A DNA stretch of 29,111 nt from an uncultured Treponema sp. (lineage in GTDB: Bacteria > Spirochaetota > Spirochaetia > Treponematales > Treponemataceae), in contig CALHVG010000061.1 in NCBI GenBank assembly GCA_938039145.1, forward strand, positions 1-29,111. Direction: 5' to 3'. Below, in pieces: positions 8,063-16,151 of this stretch. Both the position numbers and the translations under genes were made by a program. The first letter of the stretch is position 1; every line of letters begins with the position of its first letter. The notes below the pieces were generated by a model. It was not told where the DNA came from and made no database searches. It worked only from the letters and a program-made list of their open reading frames with translations.

Positions 8063-8725
8063 CTATTTAAGACCGAGTTTTATCGTCTGAGTTTTTGCAA
8101 GTTTTCCCCAAGACGAATCAGGCTCTTTATCTATAACGGCATTGTACGCTTCAAGAGCGCCGTCAATATTTCCAAGTTTTTCACGCATTCGTCCAAGATT
8201 GAAATTTGCCCTACCCGCAAGAAGAAAATCGGACGCTTTTGCCGCCTCTGCATAATATTTTTCCGCATTTGAAAAATCATCCAAATTCTCATAGCAGGAA
8301 GCCGCATTGAAAGCAGCTATCGGAGCGGTATATGATTTTTTTCCTTTGGAAAAAGCCGCTACCCAAGAAGCCGCCGCCTTGGAAAACTCTTTGTCGGAAT
8401 ACGAAATTTCAGCTGAAAGCATATTCGCCCTCACACCTACAACTCCGCCTTTTTTGCAGTATTCTTCAATCGAAGAAAGAGCCTTCTGCTTTCTTTCGGC
8501 AATTTCCGCTTCGGAAAGACCGGAAGAATCTGCCGTCATCTCATAAGAAATCAAATCCAACGCAGAAATTCCTTTCATCGAATTCTTTGAGCTTATTCCA
8601 GTAACAAGCGCAAAAGCCGCAATCGCCACAACAAGCACAACAAGAACGGAGACAAGCATTGTCATCCGCATTTCTACATAACCTGCGACCTTCTCGCCGA
8701 CCGTCGCCTTTTCAAATTTTGCCAT
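8063..8725 (-). CDS. TPR protein with N-terminal membrane anchor
   Basis: A 220-residue protein with one strong transmembrane helix (about 22-44) and tetratricopeptide-type helical pairs after about residue 70, the clearest being the ANFNLGRMREKLGNIDGALE region. The layout (short basic N terminus, one helix, periplasmic TPRs) resembles YfgM-like proteins that assist envelope protein quality control; this is an architectural comparison, not an assignment. GAGG lies 7 nt before the ATG. It follows the AAA+ regulator gene by 12 nt. Confidence 0.82.
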   Translation of the reverse strand: MAKFEKATVGEKVAGYVEMRMTMLVSVLVVLVVAIAAFALVTGISSKNSMKGISALDLISYEMTADSSGLSEAEIAERKQKALSSIEEYCKKGGVVGVRANMLSAEISYSDKEFSKAAASWVAAFSKGKKSYTAPIAAFNAASCYENLDDFSNAEKYYAEAAKASDFLLAGRANFNLGRMREKLGNIDGALEAYNAVIDKEPDSSWGKLAKTQTIKLGLK

Positions 8726-8737
8726 ATAAATACCTCA

Positions 8738-9748
8738 TTATATTTCATCACGAATTTTCAATTCGTTCATAAGTCTCGACACATAAGTCCTCTGAAGCCC
8801 CAAAATCTTGCTGGCTTTAGTCTGATTCCAGCCGTTTTCTTCCAAAACCCTGATTATGTACGCCCTCTTAAAACTCGCCAAAGCATCCCTGAACGACATT
8901 CCGTTTTGATTTCCTTTTGAGTATGCATCGGAAAAATCCCTAAAAAAATCCTTTTCAGGAACGGATTTTGAAAGAAAAAGATTTTCCACCCTGACCGCAT
9001 TCTGCACCTCAAGGATAGAAGCCCTCTCCACCACGGCTTTAAGTTCACGGGCATTCCCCTGCCAGCCGTACATATTCATTGCATTTACGGCAGCGTCGGA
9101 AAAACCTGCGATTTTCTTAGAAAGTTTTGCGCAATTTTCCCTCAAAAAAAGTTCCGCCAAAGGCAAAATGTCCTCTTTTCTGCTTTTTAAAGGCGGAATC
9201 CTAACAGAAAGAACGTCCAATCTGGCTGAAAGCTCTTCACTGAATTTTCCGTCCCTTGAAAGAATTCCTAAGTTCTCGCAAGAAGAAGCAACAATTTTCA
9301 GGTTCAATTTTCCTTCTAACACGGAACGGAGCAAGTTCAAAAGAGATTTTTGACCCTCCTCAGAAAGATTTGAAATCTCTTTCAGAAAAAGTACATCGCC
9401 GCCGCACGAAGCAAAATCAAAATCGGGAAGATTCGGAAAATCCCTACAGTCAACGGAAAAAAACTTTGCGCCGTTTATATTTCGTTTCTTGAAAATCTGA
9501 AAAGCAAAAGCGGATTTTCCGGTTCCGTGTTCCCCCGAAAACAAAATCGGCGAAGAAGATACGGAAATTTTTCCCAAAATCGAAACTAAATCCTTCAGAG
9601 CCGGACTTTCTGCGATAAAACAAGGGTTTTCTTTTTTAAATTCAAAAAATCGCCTATCCTGAAAGTCCTCGAATTCCAAAGGAAACTCCACTTTTCCAAG
9701 AACTGAAAAACAAACCGGAAAGAAAGAAACGCCGCATAAAAGCGACAT
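8738..9748 (-). CDS. Degenerate sigma54-activator-like AAA+ protein with Fis-type HTH
   Basis: A 336-residue protein: about 45 unassigned N-terminal residues, an AAA+ domain, and a C-terminal Fis-type helix-turn-helix (about 296-332, NQTKASKILGLQRTYVSRL). The Walker A GEHGTGKS (72-79) and WQGNARELK (229-237) are those of bacterial enhancer-binding proteins. Three activator hallmarks are changed. The segment that normally carries the sigma54-contacting GAFTGA loop is deleted: only about 19 residues separate the VDC and LFLKE motifs. The Walker B Asp is Lys (LFLKE, 121-125). The first Arg of the R-finger region is also gone. It probably binds DNA but should not remodel sigma54 holoenzyme. It lies 15 nt after cmk/rpsA, with GGGGAA as ribosome site. 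Confidence 0.85.
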   Translation of the reverse strand: MSLLCGVSFFPVCFSVLGKVEFPLEFEDFQDRRFFEFKKENPCFIAESPALKDLVSILGKISVSSSPILFSGEHGTGKSAFAFQIFKKRNINGAKFFSVDCRDFPNLPDFDFASCGGDVLFLKEISNLSEEGQKSLLNLLRSVLEGKLNLKIVASSCENLGILSRDGKFSEELSARLDVLSVRIPPLKSRKEDILPLAELFLRENCAKLSKKIAGFSDAAVNAMNMYGWQGNARELKAVVERASILEVQNAVRVENLFLSKSVPEKDFFRDFSDAYSKGNQNGMSFRDALASFKRAYIIRVLEENGWNQTKASKILGLQRTYVSRLMNELKIRDEI

Positions 9749-9763
9749 TTCTTTTCCCCGAGC

Positions 9764-12121
9764 TTAGTTCTTCTGATTTTTCAAGAAATCTCCAAGAGTG
9801 TAGCCGCCGTCATCCTCGTTGTTCGAGCCTGACATATACTGAGAAATCTCATCCCTCTGCTGCTTCTTCTTGAATTCGCGCACAGAAAATGCAACCTGCT
9901 CTTTCTCGACCTTAACGTCAACGACATAAACGTTTATTTTGTCGCCGACATTATATTTCTTTACAGCTTCCTCAAAAGGAGTTTCTCTGTCTTCAGAAAG
10001 ATTCGCCTTGTTTACAAGACCTTCGATTCCGTTCGGAGCTCTGACGAATACGCCGAAATCCGTGATGGAAGTAATTTCGCCCTCAAGCGTAGAACCGGGC
10101 TTGTAATCTTCAGCAAACTGTTTCCACGGACTTTCCGTAAGCTGCTTGATTCCCACCTTTATCCTGTGGTTTTCTGCATCGCACTCAATTACAATGACAT
10201 CAAGTTCCTGATCCATTGAAAGTTCGCTTCCAGGATGCTTTATTTTCTTAGTCCAACTTATATCGTCCGCATGAAGGAAACCGTCTATTCCGTCTTCAAG
10301 CTGAACAAACGCACCCACATTCGTAAGTTTTACTATTTTTCCCTTGACCTTTGTGCCTACAGGATATTTATCCGCAATCGAATCCCAAGGATTTGCCGTA
10401 ACCTGCTTTAGACCAAGGGAAACCCTTCCCGCCTGAATGTCGTAGCCGAGAATCATACATTCCACCTCGTCGCCTATGCTCACCATATCCGACGGCTTAC
10501 TGACCTTCTTTGTCCAAGAGAATTCACTTATATGAACAAGACCTTCGATTCCTTCTTCAAGTTCTATGAACGCACCAAAATCAGTAAGTTTTGTAACCTT
10601 TCCCTTTACGATGTCGTTCACATGGTATTTTTCCTCAAAATGAATCCAAGGGTCTTCGGAAAAATGCTTTAGCGAAAGATTTATCCGCTTTTCGGCAGGG
10701 TCAAGGCGAATTACCTTGAGTTCTATCTCCTGTCCTTTTTTCACGAAATCTTTAGGACGAGCCACATGCCCCCAACTCATATCGTTTATATGAAGAAGAC
10801 CGTCGAAACCGCCAAGGTCGATAAAAGCTCCGAAACTCGTAAAACTTTTCACTATTCCTTTTACGGTATCTCCGATTTTTATGCTCTCGAAGAATTCTTC
10901 ACGTTTTGTGTCGATTTGCTCCTCAAGATATTTTCTGCGGTTCACGACGACATTCGCCTTGTTGTCCGAATAAAGACGTTCTATATAGAACTGAGCCTTT
11001 AGCCCCAAAAGGCTTTCGGGCTTTTCGACTTTTTGGCTGTCTGACTGGCTGATTGGAAGGAACGCATGAATATCGCCTCCAAGGTTGACATCATAGCCGC
11101 CTTTTACAATCTTTGTGATTGTGCCGGCAATCGGAATCTTGTCCTTGAACGACTGGGACACATCTTTCCACATTCTTTTGGCATCAGCCTTGGACTTCGA
11201 AATCTCAGGTCCGTTCCGCCCGAATTTCTTTATCAAGAATACCTGCACCTTGTCGCCTACATTAGGCAGATCGTCCGAGAACTCCTCCACAGGGAGTCGT
11301 CCCTCAGACTTGCAAGCAACATCGAGGAAAACATACTCGTTCGTAACCTGTACAACAGTACCTTCAACAAGCTGTCCTTCTTCGGGATTCGTAAAATTAT
11401 TCAGAGATTCCTCTAATTGTGTCTGGATAGAGTTCATTGAGTTCTGACCCTCTTCCTTTTCCACTTCCATTTCGTCCATTGTAAACCCTTGTATATTAAT
11501 TTGATTTAATATTATGCCACAAACATTTTCTATCGTCAAGGCTGATGTATCTATGTAAAAAGCGTCGGGAGCGCGCACAAGAGAGCCTTCCGCCTTGTTT
11601 CTGTCTATTTCATCGCGTTTTTTGATAGCCTCCCTGATTTCCCCAAGGGACATATCGCTTACGCCCTGCTTGAAGCGGCGTTCAGCCTGAACGTCAAGAG
11701 AAGCGTCAAGGTAGAATTTATGCTCCGCATCGGGAAAAACAACAGTGGTCATGTCGCGCCCCTCGCATACAATGTCAAGGCTTTCTGTAATCTTTCTAAG
11801 CCTGGCGTTCACAAGATGGCGTATCCTGACTATCGCAGAAATCTGGGCTACAAGTCCGCTTACCCTGTCGTCGTGCAAATGTGATTCCACGTCGATTCCG
11901 TTCAATATAAGATGCGAGTCTACGTAATCGAGTTTTTGTTTTTTGCAGAAATCAACAACAGCGTCCTGATCCGAAAGAGGCACATTCCCGTCAAGAAGAG
12001 CCATGGTCAACGCTCTGTAAAAACTTCCGCTGTTCAGATAGGTTATGTTCAGTTTTTTTGCTATAAGAGAAGCAATGGTGCTTTTTCCCGTTCCCGCAGG
12101 ACCGTCAATCGCTATTATCAT
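9764..12121 (-). CDS. cmk-rpsA: Cytidylate kinase - ribosomal protein S1 fusion
   Basis: A 785-residue fusion. Residues 1 to about 212 are cytidylate kinase (CMP/dCMP phosphorylation), with P-loop GPAGTGKS at 7-14 and GRDMTT in the core. From about 215 on is ribosomal protein S1 with six S1 (OB-fold) repeats; repeats 3-6 are typical (for example SFGAFIDLGG, DFGAFIELEE, NVGAFVQLED, DFGVFVRAPN). S1 brings mRNA to the 30S subunit. In many bacteria cmk and rpsA are neighbours, and a fused form is known in treponemes. The start at 12121 is chosen because GAGGAG lies 6 nt upstream and the ATG overlaps the rluB stop (ATGA). An upstream in-frame start at 12139 would precede this ribosome site. An internal ATG at 11479 could also yield free S1. 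Confidence 0.94.
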   Translation of the reverse strand: MIIAIDGPAGTGKSTIASLIAKKLNITYLNSGSFYRALTMALLDGNVPLSDQDAVVDFCKKQKLDYVDSHLILNGIDVESHLHDDRVSGLVAQISAIVRIRHLVNARLRKITESLDIVCEGRDMTTVVFPDAEHKFYLDASLDVQAERRFKQGVSDMSLGEIREAIKKRDEIDRNKAEGSLVRAPDAFYIDTSALTIENVCGIILNQINIQGFTMDEMEVEKEEGQNSMNSIQTQLEESLNNFTNPEEGQLVEGTVVQVTNEYVFLDVACKSEGRLPVEEFSDDLPNVGDKVQVFLIKKFGRNGPEISKSKADAKRMWKDVSQSFKDKIPIAGTITKIVKGGYDVNLGGDIHAFLPISQSDSQKVEKPESLLGLKAQFYIERLYSDNKANVVVNRRKYLEEQIDTKREEFFESIKIGDTVKGIVKSFTSFGAFIDLGGFDGLLHINDMSWGHVARPKDFVKKGQEIELKVIRLDPAEKRINLSLKHFSEDPWIHFEEKYHVNDIVKGKVTKLTDFGAFIELEEGIEGLVHISEFSWTKKVSKPSDMVSIGDEVECMILGYDIQAGRVSLGLKQVTANPWDSIADKYPVGTKVKGKIVKLTNVGAFVQLEDGIDGFLHADDISWTKKIKHPGSELSMDQELDVIVIECDAENHRIKVGIKQLTESPWKQFAEDYKPGSTLEGEITSITDFGVFVRAPNGIEGLVNKANLSEDRETPFEEAVKKYNVGDKINVYVVDVKVEKEQVAFSVREFKKKQQRDEISQYMSGSNNEDDGGYTLGDFLKNQKN
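11479..11490 (-). promoter_or_regulatory. Possible internal translation start for free S1
   Basis: At the domain junction, AAGGG (11486-11490) lies 6 nt before an in-frame ATG (11477-11479). Starting there would give a 571-residue protein made only of the S1 part. The ribosome site is moderate, so this remains a candidate. Confidence 0.35.
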
Positions 12122-12876
12122 AAAAAACTCCTCTTGCAAAGCCTAAGAAGCCCTTGGACCTCGCTTTCAGTAAGTTCCCTGGATTCGCCCGGTTTAAGTC
12201 CGTTTATCTGGACGTTTCCTATGCGCACCCTGACAAGGCGTTTTATACCAATTTCTCTGGAAGCAAAAACCTTCCTGATTTCACGATTTTTTCCTTCCAC
12301 AAGGACGATTTTCATGCGCCGCGCGTTCACGTCGTGGGCTTCCTTGCATCTGTAAAAAACGCCGTCGATTCTTATGCCTTTCTCGAAGGATTCCGCAAGA
12401 TCCCAGGGAAGAGTTACGCTTGTTTCAACTATATATTCTTTTTCAAGTTCGCTTGACGGATGGCTTAAAATTTTTGCGAATTCCCCATCGTTCGTAAAAA
12501 TTATAAGTCCGGTGGAAAACATATCAAGTCTTCCGACATTGTAAAGTCGTTCGGGGTATTTTTCTTTAAGAAGCTCCGAAGCGACAGGGCGGTTCTTTTC
12601 GTCACTCAACGAACAGACATATCCGGAAGGCTTGTTCAAAAGCACGTAGCGCATCTTTTCTTCAATAGAAAGTTTTTCATCGTCAAGAAAAATCTCATCC
12701 GAAGGAGAAACCTTCGTTCCAAGTTCCGTTACAACCTTGCCGTTCACCTTTACCCGTCCGTCAAGGATTATTTTTTCGGAAGCGCGGCGGCTTGCAACTC
12801 CGGAGCGAGAAAGATACACCTGAAGCCTAATACTTTCCGAGCCGTTTTTGTCTTTTATGTTATCTTGCAAGTTCAA
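12118..12876 (-). CDS. rluB: RluB-type 23S rRNA pseudouridine synthase
   Basis: An enzyme of the RsuA/RluB/E/F family that converts a uridine in rRNA to pseudouridine. It has an N-terminal S4 RNA-binding domain (SGVASRRASE, VKVNGK) and a catalytic domain with the GRLDMFSTGL motif holding the catalytic Asp, followed by EGKNREIRKVF. No ATG exists near the N terminus. I chose TTG at 12876 because AGGAG (12884-12888) is exactly 7 nt upstream; TTG at 12900 or 12870 are alternatives. The start lies inside the end of scpB, and the stop overlaps the cmk/rpsA start, so all three are probably translationally coupled. The rluB assignment over a close paralogue (rsuA, rluE, rluF) rests on its scpA-scpB-rluB context. 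Confidence 0.88.
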   Translation of the reverse strand: MNLQDNIKDKNGSESIRLQVYLSRSGVASRRASEKIILDGRVKVNGKVVTELGTKVSPSDEIFLDDEKLSIEEKMRYVLLNKPSGYVCSLSDEKNRPVASELLKEKYPERLYNVGRLDMFSTGLIIFTNDGEFAKILSHPSSELEKEYIVETSVTLPWDLAESFEKGIRIDGVFYRCKEAHDVNARRMKIVLVEGKNREIRKVFASREIGIKRLVRVRIGNVQINGLKPGESRELTESEVQGLLRLCKRSFL

Positions 12877-13399
12877 ACCTCTGCTCCTCGCCTTCGTCAA
12901 GTCGCGGCAATTCCGCTATTGAGTTCAGCCTGAAGAATTTCAGGAATTCTTTTGTAGTCCCGAACTGAACAGGCTTTCCGGGGACATCTTTTCGACCGAC
13001 TTCCTTTATAAGCTCTTTTTCGCAAAGAAGGCGTATCATGCTGTCCGCGCTCACTCCCCTGAACTGCTCAATTTCGCTCCTTGTAATCGGCTGCCTGTAT
13101 GCGATTATTGTAAGCGTCTCAAGCGCGGACTTTGAAAGGCGGCCTGCGTTTTTTTCGCCGTACCTTTCCCTAAGAAGATCCCAGTATTCCTGCTTGGGAA
13201 CAAGAATCCAGCCGCCGGTTATCATCGCAAGTTCAAAGCCTGAACTTTTTGCAAGATATTTTTCCTTCAGATTTTCTATGCATTTTTTTACCACATCCTC
13301 GGAAAGGCGGGCTATGTTTGAAATGTTTTTTTCCGTAACAGGTTCGCTTTCAAGAAAAAGCACGGTCTCAATAAGTGCGGTTTCGTTTTCCAGTTCCAT
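12860..13399 (-). CDS. scpB: Segregation and condensation protein B
   Basis: A 179-residue ScpB with two winged-helix domains. Recognisable stretches are SALETLTIIAYRQPITRSEIE and RGVSAD, then the GRKDVPGKP turn. ScpB dimers bind ScpA and regulate the SMC condensin ring that compacts and separates chromosomes. It begins 12 nt after the scpA stop, without a clear ribosome site, and overlaps rluB, so coupling to scpA is likely. No smc gene is in the window. Confidence 0.94.
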   Translation of the reverse strand: MELENETALIETVLFLESEPVTEKNISNIARLSEDVVKKCIENLKEKYLAKSSGFELAMITGGWILVPKQEYWDLLRERYGEKNAGRLSKSALETLTIIAYRQPITRSEIEQFRGVSADSMIRLLCEKELIKEVGRKDVPGKPVQFGTTKEFLKFFRLNSIAELPRLDEGEEQRFELAR

Positions 13400-13411
13400 A
13401 TGTAGACCGGA

Positions 13412-14269
13412 TTATAGAATATTTGGCTGTTCTTCGGAAGAGCTTTCCACCGTATCAACAGTGATTTTCATGTCCGACATATCCGCGTCCCCTCGTTTTA
13501 TGAGCTTTATGTCTCCGAAAATCCTATTCTGAAGAATTCGGATGAGCTTGAACTTTACAGCCTCAAGGATTGCCATGAACGCGCATATCACGTCCATCTC
13601 GTTTCCTTCCCTGACTATTAGCTGCGAGAACATACATTCGCCGCCTTTTTCAAGAAGTTCGTTCATCAGAGTGATTTTTTCGTTCACTGAGATTTCTTCG
13701 TACATATTCAAAATCGCGTCGTTGGAATACTCCTTCATCATGCTTTTGAACATTTTCTGCATCTGAAGAAGCAGCTCCCAGGTATCGACCTCCTCCCAGT
13801 CCGACTCCCTGTCCTCGAACGGAAGAACACGCTGGATTCTGGAACGCTCAAACGTCCATTCGGAATCGTCCTCTTTTTTTTCCATCAGCTCGGAAAGTTT
13901 TTTGAATTTCTGATATTCGATAAGCTTGTCGACAAGTTCCTGCCTTGGGTCTTCGATTTCTTCGTCTTCATAATCAATCTCCACCGGAAGGAGCATACGG
14001 CTTTTCATGCAAAGAAGCATAGCCGCCCATCTGTAGAATTCGCTCAAATCTCCAAGGTCTGTTTGGACAGCGTAATCAAGATACTCAAGATACTGCTCGG
14101 TGATTTCGGCAATCGGGATGTCGTAGATGTTTATCTCGCTTTTATGAATCAGATACCAAAGCAAGTCCAGGGGACCTTCAAATTCCCCTGCAGAAAATTT
14201 TCGCTTGTCGCCATCAGCTTCTCTTATCGCCGTAAAAGAAGATGCCGTGTTTTTTTCCTGTGTTTCCAT
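13412..14269 (-). CDS. scpA: Segregation and condensation protein A
   Basis: A 285-residue kleisin that bridges SMC heads. The N-terminal signature FEGPLDLLWYLI and DIPIAEITEQYLEYL are typical, as is the AAMLLCMKSRMLLP helix. The middle is acidic, and the C-terminal winged helix ends the conserved part. A GGCGGA-like ribosome site lies about 7 nt before the ATG. It sits between folK and scpB in the recA-led series. Confidence 0.94.
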   Translation of the reverse strand: METQEKNTASSFTAIREADGDKRKFSAGEFEGPLDLLWYLIHKSEINIYDIPIAEITEQYLEYLDYAVQTDLGDLSEFYRWAAMLLCMKSRMLLPVEIDYEDEEIEDPRQELVDKLIEYQKFKKLSELMEKKEDDSEWTFERSRIQRVLPFEDRESDWEEVDTWELLLQMQKMFKSMMKEYSNDAILNMYEEISVNEKITLMNELLEKGGECMFSQLIVREGNEMDVICAFMAILEAVKFKLIRILQNRIFGDIKLIKRGDADMSDMKITVDTVESSSEEQPNIL

Positions 14270-14299
14270 GTGAATCCGCCTTTTCCAAGGTCGAAATCC

Positions 14300-14845
14300 T
14301 TATCGGGTTTCAATGCGAATCAGATTTCGAAACCGCACCTGAATCTCTTCAGGGCATTTTTCGACCCCCTGATCCGGAAGTTTTCCCAATAAGGAAGCAA
14401 ACCTTTCCTTCTTTTTTTCATCGGCAGATTCAGAAAAAATCTCAAGAGCCGGAACAAGAACAAACGCACGCTCATGAAGTCTTGGATGCGGAAGAGTAAG
14501 GCTATCCGAATCAATTTTCATATCGCCGAATTCCTCGATGTCTATATCAAGGCTTCTAGGTCCAAAGCGAATTTCTTTTTCCCTGTCCCTTCCAAACTCG
14601 GCTTCTATTCGATGTATTTTTTCAAGAAACGAAAAAGGCGAAAGAGAGGAAGACAATTTTCCGTAAATCACGGCGTTGAAAAAACTTTCCTGAGCTTCGA
14701 CGTACATGGCGCGCGTCCTGTAAAGCGAGGAGGTTTTCATGTCCTTTACAAGACGGGAAAGCGAGGAAACTCCTGCGGCTATCAGTTCCACAGGAGAAAG
14801 CCCCGCAAAATCCGAATTTGAGCCAAGCCCCAAAAGCACATCCAT
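14300..14845 (-). CDS. folK: 2-amino-4-hydroxy-6-hydroxymethyldihydropteridine pyrophosphokinase
   Basis: A 181-residue HPPK that transfers pyrophosphate from ATP to 6-hydroxymethyl-dihydropterin in folate synthesis. Diagnostic stretches are LGLGSN at the N terminus, FGPRSLDIDI with the metal-binding Asp pair, and LPHPRLHERAFVL. Length is normal for the family. It starts 2 nt after the recA stop, so it is certainly in the same transcript. No other folate gene is visible here. Confidence 0.93.
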   Translation of the reverse strand: MDVLLGLGSNSDFAGLSPVELIAAGVSSLSRLVKDMKTSSLYRTRAMYVEAQESFFNAVIYGKLSSSLSPFSFLEKIHRIEAEFGRDREKEIRFGPRSLDIDIEEFGDMKIDSDSLTLPHPRLHERAFVLVPALEIFSESADEKKKERFASLLGKLPDQGVEKCPEEIQVRFRNLIRIETR

Positions 14846-14847
14846 CG

Positions 14848-15987
14848 CTAAAGAAGTTTTCCCTGAGCGGAATCTTTTTCCGCGGCGGGTTTTGCAGCTT
14901 CTTTTGCTGTATTTTTAGTCGGTTTTGCCTCATCGGAAAGCGCTTTTTTTCCGTCCTTTGCCTTTATAACCTGCCCCGGAAAAAGCATTTCCCTCAGCTG
15001 GGATTCAATCTTTGTAGTGTATTCAGGATTTTGCTCAAGGAAGAGTACGGCGTTTTCATGTCCCTGACCGACTTTTGTCTCGCCCTGAGTAAACCATGCT
15101 CCTCTCTTATCTATGATTCCGTGCTTTACCGCAGAATCCAGTATGCTTGCACATCTTGATATTCCTTTTCCGAAATATATGTCAAGTTCCGTACGCCTGA
15201 ACGGGGGCGCAACTTTGTTTTTTACAACCTTCACCCTGACCCTGTTTCCGACGGCATCTTCCTCGCCCTTTCCTTCTATGGATTCTATGCGGCGAATTTC
15301 AAGCCTTACCGACGTGTAAAATTTCAACGCCTGACCTCCGGTTGTGGTCTCAGGATTTCCGAACATTACACCGATTTTCATTCTAATCTGATTTATGAAT
15401 ATGATTATGCAGTTGCTTTTTCCGACTATGGCTGTGAGTTTTCTTAGAGCCTGGCTCATTAGGCGTGCTTGAATTCCCATTTGGGCATCTCCCATGTCGC
15501 CCTCGATTTCCTTCTGCGGAGTCAACGCCGCCACGGAATCCACAACGATTATGTCCACCGCACCGGAGCGGACAAGCTGTTCAGTAATCTCAAGAGCCTG
15601 CTCGCCGCTGTCCGGCTGGGAAAGCCAAAGCTCATCCGTGTTCACGCCGAGATTTTTCGCATATACAGGGTCAAGCGCATGTTCGGCATCGACGAACGCC
15701 GCTATGCCTCCAAGTTTCTGAGATTCCGCTATGGCGTGAAGGGCAAGCGTCGTCTTTCCGGAACTTTCAGGTCCGTACATCTCGATTATGCGGCCGCGCG
15801 GATAACCGCCGATTCCCAAAGCCTCGTCCAGCATGATGGAACCGGAAGGAATAACCTCTATCCCTGCCGTATCCCTTTTATCCCCCAGCTTCATAAGCGA
15901 GCCTTGACCGTATTGCTTTTCAATCTGAAGCCTTGCAGCTTCAAGAGCCTTCAGTTTTTCCGCCTTGTCAACAGAAGCGTCAGTCAT
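14848..15987 (-). CDS. recA: Recombinase RecA
   Basis: A 379-residue RecA: strand exchange and homologous repair. Walker A GPESSGKTT, FVDAEHALDP, the IVVDSVAAL strand and the NQIRMKIGVMFG loop are all canonical, and a Lys/Ala-rich acidic tail follows the core. I chose ATG at 15987 because GGAGGA (15995-16000) is 7 nt upstream; the longer TTG start at 16002 would lie on top of that ribosome site. It heads the nine-gene minus-strand series. I see no Bacillus- or E. coli-type SOS box upstream. Confidence 0.97.
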   Translation of the reverse strand: MTDASVDKAEKLKALEAARLQIEKQYGQGSLMKLGDKRDTAGIEVIPSGSIMLDEALGIGGYPRGRIIEMYGPESSGKTTLALHAIAESQKLGGIAAFVDAEHALDPVYAKNLGVNTDELWLSQPDSGEQALEITEQLVRSGAVDIIVVDSVAALTPQKEIEGDMGDAQMGIQARLMSQALRKLTAIVGKSNCIIIFINQIRMKIGVMFGNPETTTGGQALKFYTSVRLEIRRIESIEGKGEEDAVGNRVRVKVVKNKVAPPFRRTELDIYFGKGISRCASILDSAVKHGIIDKRGAWFTQGETKVGQGHENAVLFLEQNPEYTTKIESQLREMLFPGQVIKAKDGKKALSDEAKPTKNTAKEAAKPAAEKDSAQGKLL

Positions 15988-15994
15988 AACACTG

Positions 15995-16000
15995 TCCTCC
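15995..16000 (-). promoter_or_regulatory. Strong Shine-Dalgarno deciding the recA start
   Basis: GGAGGA on the minus strand, 7 nt before ATG 15987. The leader between it and the upstream terminator is AT-rich; TATAAC at 16036-16041 is a possible -10 but lacks a convincing -35. Confidence 0.8.
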
Positions 16001-16123
16001 AAAAATTTTGCAAAAAGAATTCTAATTTCCTTTACAAGTTATAGTAATTTTTTTTATAAAAACTGATATAAAGAGGACGATTTTTTTATCTCCCACCCCT
16101 TTTTACCAATATTTTTAAACTCG

Positions 16124-16151
16124 AAAAAAACGCCGAAAAGCAGGCGTTTTT
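16124..16151 (-). terminator. Rho-independent terminator of the rpe-TPR operon
   Basis: Minus strand: 9-bp perfect stem (16143-16151 with 16126-16134), 8-nt loop, followed by a T-run. The stem begins at the last base of the stop codon of the membrane TPR gene. It separates the rpe operon from recA. Confidence 0.85.

Noticed and set aside
12122..12139. A longer start for cmk-rpsA at 12139
   Set aside because: The GAGGAG ribosome site lies inside this extension, and cytidylate kinases begin directly with the MIIAIDGP strand.
15988..16123. An SOS/LexA box upstream of recA
   Set aside because: I searched for the Bacillus-type and E. coli-type consensus by eye and found neither.
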